DNA of 5,534 nucleotides from contig JAFACJ010000885.1 in the NCBI GenBank assembly GCA_023425615.1, positions 1-5,534 on the forward strand. Direction: 5' to 3'. This stretch comes from Actinomycetes bacterium (GTDB taxonomy: Bacteria > Actinomycetota > Actinomycetes > Streptosporangiales > Streptosporangiaceae). Every line of letters starts with the position of its first letter. Within the stretch, counting starts at the first letter, position 1. The notes below the pieces were generated by a model. The model saw only the letters and a program-made list of their open reading frames with translations. It made no database searches and was not told where the DNA came from. Shown piece after piece: positions 1 through 4,790 of this stretch. The position numbers and the translations under genes are program-made.

Positions 1-679
1 CGCGCAGCGGCCGCCACACGGTGGCGACCGAGGCGGTCACCACCGGGATGCCGAACGAGTCCTGTACCCGCTGCACCACGGGCAGCGAGGGCATCTGCAC
101 GCACGCGCTGAGCACGAGCGCGTCGACGCCCGAGGTGTCGACCTTCGCGGCGACCTCGGGGAGGTTCGCCGGGTCCAGCCGCCCGACCGCGAGATTGTCG
201 GAGACCTCCAGGCTGACGGCGTCCTTGACCTCGACGCCCTCGGCCTCGATGTAGTCGCACACCGTCTGCGTCAGCGGCTTCATGTAGGGGGTGATGACCG
301 AGATCTTCTTGGCGCCCAGATGCGCCAGGCCCTCGACCAGCGCGCCCGCCGAGGTCAGGACCCGCGCCCTGCCGGCCACCGCCGACAGGCGCTCCTGGCT
401 GACCCGGTGGTAGCCGGGCGAGTGCGCCATGATCGCCACCAGGCAGGCGTAGGCCATCACATCGACGTCGGCGTCGGCGAGCTGCTCGGCGCACGCCACC
501 GACTGGTCGTCCATCGCGCGCAGCTGCGCGGGATCCACGTGCTGCATCCGCATCCGCGCGGAGTGGAACGTGAACCGCTCCGGCGCGATCTCCTCGCGGG
601 CCCGCAGCATCGCGGGGATCTCGGTCTCCATGGTGGTGTTCGAGCTGGGCACGATCATGCCGAAGCGCAGCGCGCTCAT
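1..679 (-). CDS. maiA: Maleate cis-trans isomerase, 3' end outside window
   Basis: The first 226 residues of an Asp/Glu racemase-superfamily protein that converts maleate to fumarate without cofactor (also called NicE in nicotinate loci). The frame stays open through the left edge, and about 25 residues should be missing given the usual length near 250. Family hallmarks are PSSNTTMETE (residues 11-20, with N14 in the substrate pocket), nucleophile C79 (VMAYACLVA), Y132 (TPYMKP), N162 (SDNLAVGRLDP) and the second catalytic C193 (LVLSACVQMPSL). These line up with the active-site Cys, Tyr and Asn positions reported for Nocardia farcinica maleate isomerase. ATG at 679 overlaps the regulator stop by 4 bases (ATGA) and has a near-perfect GAAGGAG with a 7-base gap. 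In the pathway this is the last step, delivering fumarate to the TCA cycle. Related arylmalonate decarboxylases and Asp/Glu racemases share the fold, but the PSSNTT motif and paired Cys favour maleate isomerase. Confidence 0.9.
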   Translation of the reverse strand, partial: MSALRFGMIVPSSNTTMETEIPAMLRAREEIAPERFTFHSARMRMQHVDPAQLRAMDDQSVACAEQLADADVDVMAYACLVAIMAHSPGYHRVSQERLSAVAGRARVLTSAGALVEGLAHLGAKKISVITPYMKPLTQTVCDYIEAEGVEVKDAVSLEVSDNLAVGRLDPANLPEVAAKVDTSGVDALVLSACVQMPSLPVVQRVQDSFGIPVVTASVATVWRPLR

Positions 680-693
680 GGGTGTTCTCCTTC
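676..693 (-). promoter_or_regulatory. RBS plus ATGA overlap at the maleate isomerase start
   Basis: GAAGGAG (693-687 on the minus strand) lies seven bases before the ATG at 679, inside the last codons of the regulator gene. The ATG overlaps the regulator's TGA by four bases. This is the best Shine-Dalgarno match in the window and fixes the start of the isomerase. Confidence 0.75.
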
Positions 694-1497
694 GGTGCGG
701 ACATGCCGCAGATTGACGGTGGAAAGATCGAGTGAGCCGCGCACGCCGGGCCGCAGCCAGCGCAGCCGGGTGGGCCGCGTGATGCGCCGGTCGGGCGTGG
801 TCTCCAGGGCGATGCCGAGGCCCCGTGCCGCCAGCAGCAGGCTGGTGAACACATGGTCGGGCTCCTGGGCCAGGACGAGTCCGAGCGCGGCGTCGATGAG
901 GTGGAACTCCAGCACCTGCCTGGCCAGCTCCGCGTCGCGGTCGCGCATCGCCTCCAGCAGCAGCCGGTCGAGCCGGGTGAAGTCCTCGGGCGCCTCGGGA
1001 TGCGACAGGTACAGCCGCTGGTGCCGGTAGATCTTCATGTGCAGCGACTCGGTGAGCTCCGACCACACCTTGGGGTAGCGGCCGAGCGCGGTCTGGTGGA
1101 AGCGCAAGTGCGCCTCCTGGAAGTCGCGGATCCGGCGGCCGTCCGCCTCCATCCGCTCCAGGTCGCCGGTCATCCGCTCCAGGTCGCCGTCGGTCAGGTC
1201 GGCGATGATCCCGGCGACCGTCGGCGGCTCCACCAGCAGCCGCAGCCCGTAGTACTGCTCGACGTGCGCGGCGCTGGTCGGCGCGACGCGCATGCCGCGG
1301 TTGGCCTCCGACAGCACGAGGCCGTCTGCCTCCAGCCGGTGCAGCGCCTCGCGCAGCGGTGTCCGCGACACCTCCAGCTCCACGGCGAGGCCGCCCTGGG
1401 AGAGCCTGATCCCCGGCGCGTAGACGCCGTCGATGATCCGCTCGCGCAGGGTCTGGTAGATCGACTCGACCGTGTTGCCCGGTCTCGACTCGCCCAT
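676..1497 (-). CDS. GntR-family transcriptional regulator, FCD (FadR) subfamily
   Basis: A 273-residue DNA-binding regulator, probably the local ligand-responsive repressor of this operon. Residues about 8-73 form the winged helix (IYQTLRERIIDG, then the recognition region VSRTPLREALHRLEADGLV at 43-61 and the wing ANRGMRVAP). Residues about 78-215 form the all-helical FCD effector domain. The usual metal set Asp-x3-His, His, His appears here as H130-x3-H134, D177 and H199, with Asp and His positions exchanged. The FCD helices hold a 7-residue tandem duplication (GDLERMT/GDLERME). After about residue 225 there is a roughly 45-residue Arg-rich tail that most family members lack. ATG at 1497 follows GAAGGGA with an 11-base gap and lies three bases after the preceding stop; the stop overlaps the maleate isomerase start (ATGA). 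FCD regulators commonly sense small carboxylic acids, so a pathway acid is a likely effector. Known nic loci use a MarR-type regulator instead. Confidence 0.93.
   Translation of the reverse strand: MGESRPGNTVESIYQTLRERIIDGVYAPGIRLSQGGLAVELEVSRTPLREALHRLEADGLVLSEANRGMRVAPTSAAHVEQYYGLRLLVEPPTVAGIIADLTDGDLERMTGDLERMEADGRRIRDFQEAHLRFHQTALGRYPKVWSELTESLHMKIYRHQRLYLSHPEAPEDFTRLDRLLLEAMRDRDAELARQVLEFHLIDAALGLVLAQEPDHVFTSLLLAARGLGIALETTPDRRITRPTRLRWLRPGVRGSLDLSTVNLRHVRTEGEHP
1150..1189 (-). repeat. 21-bp-period direct repeat inside the GntR regulator gene
   Basis: Two identical 19-base copies (1150-1168 and 1171-1189) are spaced by a 21-base period and keep the reading frame. They encode GDLERM twice, residues 104-109 and 111-116 of the regulator, in a predicted helix of the FCD domain. 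A seven-residue period keeps the heptad register, so the duplication adds about two helical turns without breaking the helix. Near-identity at the DNA level suggests a fairly recent slippage duplication, although two similar heptads could also be ancestral. Confidence 0.8.
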
Positions 1498-1500
1498 GGG

Positions 1501-1764
1501 TCAGCCGTTCCCTTCGGGCTCGTCCTCCGAGCCCAGGGCGATGGCGAACAGCCGGCTGAACCGCTCCGGGTCCTGCCGGGCGATGATCTCCAGCTGCATG
1601 GCGTCCAGCAGGATGCGGTAGCCCTGCCTGGGCGCGAAGATCTCCAGGCGCTCGCCCTGGCGGGTCCACACCTTGCGGACCCGCACTCCGGTGAACTCGT
1701 TACCGATCCCGAAGCCCTCGCCCGCGCGCACGACCCCTTCGGGCAGCGGCTCTTCCCTGGTCAT
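1501..1764 (-). CDS. Small uncharacterised protein (87 aa) in the dioxygenase operon
   Basis: I do not recognise a functional domain. The product has a flexible acidic N-terminus, then a compact basic and beta-rich stretch (NEFTGVRVRKVWTRQGERLE, residues 22-41), APRQGYRILLDAMQLEII (residues 44-61), a short helix with DPERFSRLF, and a Glu-rich tail. It has no membrane segment, no Rossmann glycine loop and no Cys, so it is no obvious redox protein. From memory, similar short actinomycete proteins next to LigB-type dioxygenases carry the label dihydrodiol dehydrogenase, which its sequence does not support; an accessory or subunit role is as likely. I chose ATG 1764 because AAGGTGA lies 6 bases upstream. 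GTG at 1773 (90 aa) is the alternative and would give a GTGA overlap with the amidase stop. The stop is separated from the regulator ATG by only three bases in the same frame. Its retention inside a tight operon argues that it is real. Confidence 0.75.
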   Translation of the reverse strand: MTREEPLPEGVVRAGEGFGIGNEFTGVRVRKVWTRQGERLEIFAPRQGYRILLDAMQLEIIARQDPERFSRLFAIALGSEDEPEGNG

Positions 1765-1769
1765 GTCCG

Positions 1770-2624
1770 TCACCTTCGCTCGTCGATCTCGATGATCTGT
1801 GCGGGACTACCGTAGATTTCCGGGCGGACTCCGCGCAGGACGGGCAGCATTTCCCTGCGCCGTGTGACCTCGTCGAGATCCAGTTCCAGGACGCGGCTCG
1901 CGGCGGGCGCCGTGCCGAGGTCGGCGAGCACCTCGCCCCAGGGTCCGGCGGCGAGCGCGTGCCCGTAGGTGGGGAACGCGTCGTCGTCGGCGCCGCGCAC
2001 GGTGGCCGAGGCCACGACGTAGGCGGAGCTCTCCACGGCGCGGGCGCGCAGCAGCAGCTCCCAGTGCGCCTCCCCCGTGCGCTGGGTGAACGCCGCCGGA
2101 ACCAGCAGCACCTCCGCGCCCGCCAGCGCCAGCGCCCGGTACAGCTCGGGGAAGCGCACGTCGTAGCAGATGGTGAGGCCGACGGCCGTGCCGGCGACCC
2201 GCAGCAGGACCGGCCGGTCACCGGCCGTCTCCACGCCCGACGCCTCGAACGAGCGGCCCTCGATCCGCGCGTCGAACAGATGGATCTTGTCGTAGCCGCC
2301 TGCGACGCGTCCGTCCGGTCCCACGACGAGCGCGGTGTTGCGGATGCCGCCGTCCTCGGCGCGCCGCTTGAAGCCGCCGAGGACGACCGTCGCCCCGGCG
2401 TCCTTCGCGGCGGCCCGCAGCGCGTCGATCTCCGGGGAGTCCACCGCCAGCGCCGCGTCCCGCATCTCGGTGTTGGTGCCGAGCATCAGCCCGTTCTCGG
2501 GCAGCAGGACGAGATCGGCGCCCTCGCACGCGCGGATCATCGCGCACGCGGTCGCGACGTTGGCCGCCACGTCGCGGGTGGCGTGCCACTGGGTCAGGCC
2601 GACCTTCAGCGTCCGGGCAGGCAT
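1770..2624 (-). CDS. Carbon-nitrogen hydrolase (Nit/omega-amidase-like)
   Basis: A 284-residue nitrilase-superfamily amidohydrolase, usual length for the Nit1/Nit2 branch. The Glu-Lys-Cys triad is intact: E43 (LLPENG), K113 (YDKIHLFDA) and C153 (TICYDVRFPE). The late motifs YGHALAAGPWG and the FDA after the Lys are typical of omega-amidase and deaminated-glutathione amidase relatives, which hydrolyse small carboxylic amides rather than nitriles. It sits between a ring-cleaving enzyme and maleate isomerase, so it may release ammonia from an open-chain amide such as maleamate or a ketoamide. A nitrilase-family omega-amidase is known from the nicotine pathway of Arthrobacter plasmid pAO1. ATG at 2624 starts MPARTLKVGLTQ, the proper first beta strand; it overlaps the end of the dioxygenase by 19 bp and has AGGGG 9 bases upstream. 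The longer upstream frame is dioxygenase shadow. Family certain; substrate inferred. Confidence 0.92.
   Translation of the reverse strand: MPARTLKVGLTQWHATRDVAANVATACAMIRACEGADLVLLPENGLMLGTNTEMRDAALAVDSPEIDALRAAAKDAGATVVLGGFKRRAEDGGIRNTALVVGPDGRVAGGYDKIHLFDARIEGRSFEASGVETAGDRPVLLRVAGTAVGLTICYDVRFPELYRALALAGAEVLLVPAAFTQRTGEAHWELLLRARAVESSAYVVASATVRGADDDAFPTYGHALAAGPWGEVLADLGTAPAASRVLELDLDEVTRRREMLPVLRGVRPEIYGSPAQIIEIDERR
1771..1776 (-). promoter_or_regulatory. Candidate RBS deciding the small gene's start
   Basis: AAGGTG on the minus strand lies six bases before the ATG at 1764 and overlaps the amidase stop codon. The competing GTG at 1773 has only a weak GAG upstream. This favours the 87-residue form, though a GTGA stop/start overlap at 1773 remains possible. 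Confidence 0.45.
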
Positions 2625-3742
2625 GTGCCGCCACCCCTCTCGCGGACGGCGCCCTCGGGCAGCGGCAGGTCCACCACGGTCCAGCCGCCGCCGGACGCCT
2701 CCATCGGCTCGTAGGCCAGGACCTCGGCCGGCACCCCGGGGCCGACGAGACCGAGCATGATCAGCCAGTTGAGGAACTCGTACTGGCCGTGGTCCAGCAG
2801 CGGGTAGGGCTCCAGGTTGCCCAGGTCGTTGCCGCGCCCGGCCTGGAGCATCTCCAGGATGTAGGTGTCGAACTCCACGTCCACGCCGCCGAAGTGGCCG
2901 GGGTCCAGCCAGTGCGACAGGCCGCCGGTCGCCAGCATCGCCACCCGCTCGCCGCGCGACTCCACGACCGTGCGCAGCACCTGCCCGAAGGCGCGCGCCC
3001 CGAACGGGGAGAACGCCCGCGCGGGCTGGGTGATGATCGGGATGACGGGCAGGTCGGGCCGCGGCAGGAGCTGGCGCAGCGGGACGATCAGGCCGTGGTC
3101 GAGGTCGATGCGTCCCGACTCCTCGACCTCCATGCCCTCGGCGCGGACGGCGTCCACCACGGCCCGCGCGAAGTCGGGGGCGCCGGTGAGGGACAGGTCG
3201 AGGTCGGGGCGCTTGAAGAACTCCATCGAGCCGGTGTGCGCGGCGCCGGTGCCGACGACGAACGCGCCGGTCGTGAAGCTCTGGAAGTGGCAGTCGGCGG
3301 TGACCAGCAGGACCTCGGGGTCGGCGGCGGCGAGCCGCTCGGCCAGCCGCCGGTACCCCTCGGTGAGCCGCGCGACGGCGTCCGCCGGGTCCACCTCCGG
3401 CCGTGCCAGCAGGTCGGGCACATGCGAGCAGCCGCCCGCGAACACCAGGTTCGCCGGGACGTCCGGGTCGGGCAGCGGGGTGGAGGTCTCCACGTGGAAG
3501 CGGCTGGAGCTGGTGGAGTCGCCGAGGTCGTCGGCGAACCAGCGGCTCACCAGGATGGTGATGCCGTCCACGACCCCCGCCGAGCGCAGCCTGTCGCGGC
3601 GGCCCTCGGCGATGACACCTGCCCACTCGGCGTCGAGGCCGAGTTCGGCGCCCACCCCGGCCGGGTCGGCGCGGAACCGGGCGAGCAGCGCGGTGTCGCG
3701 GCCGAGCGACAGGATGGCGTTCTCCAGGACCTTGGCCTGCAT
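2606..3742 (-). CDS. Fused LigA-LigB class III extradiol ring-cleavage dioxygenase
   Basis: A 378-residue non-heme Fe(II) extradiol dioxygenase that should cleave a catechol-like or hydroxypyridine ring next to its hydroxyls. Residues about 1-75 resemble LigA, the small subunit of protocatechuate 4,5-dioxygenase (FRADPAGVGAELGL, then GRRDRLRSAGV). Residues 76-96 form a polar Ser/Thr/Asp/Pro-rich linker. Residues 97-360 form the LigB catalytic domain. Expected residues are present: H107 (GGCSHVPD) and H152 (TADCHFQSF) as metal ligands, E322 (QYEFLNWLI) as the carboxylate ligand, H277 (GGLSHWL) as the catalytic His, and H216 in DHG. In known fused enzymes such as gallate dioxygenase the LigA-like part is C-terminal, so this order is reversed. 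ATG at 3742 has an excellent AGGAG with a 5-base gap and overlaps the NicX-like stop by one base. The reading frame continues upstream, but that extension only shadows the NicX-like gene. The substrate is unknown; pyridinediols, as for mimosine-pathway PydA, are one possibility. Confidence 0.9.
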   Translation of the reverse strand: MQAKVLENAILSLGRDTALLARFRADPAGVGAELGLDAEWAGVIAEGRRDRLRSAGVVDGITILVSRWFADDLGDSTSSSRFHVETSTPLPDPDVPANLVFAGGCSHVPDLLARPEVDPADAVARLTEGYRRLAERLAAADPEVLLVTADCHFQSFTTGAFVVGTGAAHTGSMEFFKRPDLDLSLTGAPDFARAVVDAVRAEGMEVEESGRIDLDHGLIVPLRQLLPRPDLPVIPIITQPARAFSPFGARAFGQVLRTVVESRGERVAMLATGGLSHWLDPGHFGGVDVEFDTYILEMLQAGRGNDLGNLEPYPLLDHGQYEFLNWLIMLGLVGPGVPAEVLAYEPMEASGGGWTVVDLPLPEGAVRERGGGTCLPGR

Positions 3743-3752
3743 CAGTTCTCCT
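3740..3752 (-). promoter_or_regulatory. RBS plus TGATG coupling junction between the two dioxygenases
   Basis: Read on the minus strand, AGGAG (3752-3748) is followed after five bases by the ATG at 3742. The A of that ATG is also the last base of the upstream TGA stop. This arrangement fixes the start of the LigA-LigB protein and rules out the longer open frame upstream. It also implies termination-reinitiation coupling, giving similar amounts of the two ring-cleavage enzymes. Confidence 0.75.
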
Positions 3753-4761
3753 CTTCGACCAGGACCCCGTCGCGGACCACCGCGTGTCCGTCGATCTCGA
3801 CGGTGCAGCCGCGCATCGGGATGTCCAGGTGGGCGGGGGTCTCGCGGTCGGCGAAGCGGTTGGGGCCGGTCGACCACATGAAGTTGCCGGCGGTCGAGCG
3901 CAGCTCCTGCCCGTAGAGGGAGCGCGGCTCGTACACCTCGAACGCCGACCAGCGGGCGATCGGGTGCACGCCCCAGCCCATGTGGGAGACGGCGTAGACG
4001 TCGCGGTCGCCCCATGCCTCGAAGTAGTCGCGCAGCACGAACGCGTCGTTGCCCTCGCCCTCGACGCGGGTGATGAAGCCCTTCTCGATGGTCAGCTCGA
4101 CGGTGTCGCGGACGGCGCGCTGCCAGGGGATCAGCACGTCGCCGGGCTGGAGGACGATCTTGCCCTCGGCGGTGAGGTCGTGCGGGAAGCACGCGACGAA
4201 ACCGCTCGGCCAGTGGTCCCAGCGGCCCGGCTCGTCCACATAGCCCCACTGGTGGGTGATCGGCAGGTCCTCGCCGGAGATGTCGGCGGTCAGGTCGGTG
4301 CCCGCGGCCGACGTCACCCGCAGGACGCCGCCCGCCTTGAGACGGCGGCCCCCGGCCTCCACGACCGCGCGCAGCCTCTCATCGCCCATCAGGCGCTCCA
4401 GCACGTCGGCGGGCTCGGCGACGAACAGCATCCGCTTGCCGTTGCCGGTGATGCGCGTCCGCACGTCGGAGTGGATGAGGCCGCCCACGGTCACGTCGAT
4501 GACCAGGTCGCACTCGGCGGCGGCGGCCAGCAGCGCCGGTACCTCGCGCCCGTCGCCCTCGTAGGGGGGCAGCAGCGGGTTGGACAGGCTGGAGGCGGTC
4601 AGGACCAGGGCGCCCGAGCCGATGTCGCGCGCGGCTGCCACCGCCGCCTCGACGTACTCGCCCTTGTGCCCCAGCTCGGCGATCACCGCGACGGTCTCCG
4701 ACGGTCGCAGCGCGCACAGCCGGTACTGGTCGACGAACAGCTCACGCAGGGACTTCGGCAT
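3742..4761 (-). CDS. nicX: NicX-type 2,5-dihydroxypyridine 5,6-dioxygenase homologue
   Basis: A 339-residue protein, close to the roughly 350 of Pseudomonas NicX, which is an Fe(II) dioxygenase that opens 2,5-dihydroxypyridine between C5 and C6 to N-formylmaleamate. NicX uses a 2-His/1-carboxylate site (H265, H318, D320 in P. putida, as I recall). Here H260 (in SHMGWG) and H311-x-D313 (in PAHLDIPMRG) reproduce the pattern and nearly the spacing. H97 (GGLIHSD) and H183 (WDHWPSG) are candidate second-sphere histidines. Such proteins are often mislabelled M29 leucyl aminopeptidase because of shared ancestry. ATG at 4761 is preceded by AGAAGGA with a 9-base gap. The stop shares one base with the next gene's ATG (TGATG), so translation is coupled to the LigB-type dioxygenase. 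With maleate isomerase in the same operon, action in a hydroxypyridine-to-fumarate route is likely. The exact substrate is inferred and could be a substituted hydroxypyridine or another N-heterocycle. Confidence 0.83.
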   Translation of the reverse strand: MPKSLRELFVDQYRLCALRPSETVAVIAELGHKGEYVEAAVAAARDIGSGALVLTASSLSNPLLPPYEGDGREVPALLAAAAECDLVIDVTVGGLIHSDVRTRITGNGKRMLFVAEPADVLERLMGDERLRAVVEAGGRRLKAGGVLRVTSAAGTDLTADISGEDLPITHQWGYVDEPGRWDHWPSGFVACFPHDLTAEGKIVLQPGDVLIPWQRAVRDTVELTIEKGFITRVEGEGNDAFVLRDYFEAWGDRDVYAVSHMGWGVHPIARWSAFEVYEPRSLYGQELRSTAGNFMWSTGPNRFADRETPAHLDIPMRGCTVEIDGHAVVRDGVLVEEEN

Positions 4762-4770
4762 TTCTCAACT

Positions 4771-4779
4771 TCCTTCTCG
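4771..4779 (-). promoter_or_regulatory. Ribosome binding site of the NicX-like gene, in the only real intergenic gap
   Basis: On the minus strand the 29 bp gap between the reductase stop (4791) and the ATG at 4761 contains CGAGAAGGA, nine bases before the start. The gap is too short for a convincing separate promoter and holds no hairpin that I can see, so the reductase and NicX-like gene are most likely co-transcribed. Confidence 0.7.
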
Positions 4780-4790
4780 GTAGGGGTGGG

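Noticed and set aside
21..254. Short plus-strand open frame at the left edge
   Set aside because: It is Ser/Thr/Ala-rich antisense to the maleate isomerase, which carries the second catalytic Cys in this stretch.
676..1764. Read-through fusion of the small protein with the GntR regulator
   Set aside because: They share a frame separated only by TGA CCC, but the regulator has its own ATG at the right place and an RBS, and no read-through signal is evident.
853..1815. Plus-strand open frame of 320 codons across the regulator and small gene
   Set aside because: Mirror of GC-rich coding on the other strand; composition and lack of motifs mark it as spurious.
1770..3626. A 618-codon reading of the amidase frame as one large protein
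   Set aside because: Only the part from ATG 2624 matches the nitrilase fold. The upstream 330 codons are low-complexity Arg/Gly/Pro shadow of the dioxygenase.
1959..3916. Several plus-strand open frames (1959-2714, 2789-3916, 2865-3881)
   Set aside because: All lie opposite the amidase and the LigA-LigB dioxygenase, whose catalytic residues are intact on the minus strand.
2606..4249. A 547-codon reading of the dioxygenase frame
   Set aside because: The part before ATG 3742 shadows the NicX-like gene, and a strong RBS with a TGATG junction sits at 3742.
3742..4761. M29 leucyl aminopeptidase as the function of the NicX-like protein
   Set aside because: The conserved residues match the NicX H...HxD iron site, and the operon is catabolic. 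The peptidase name reflects distant homology.
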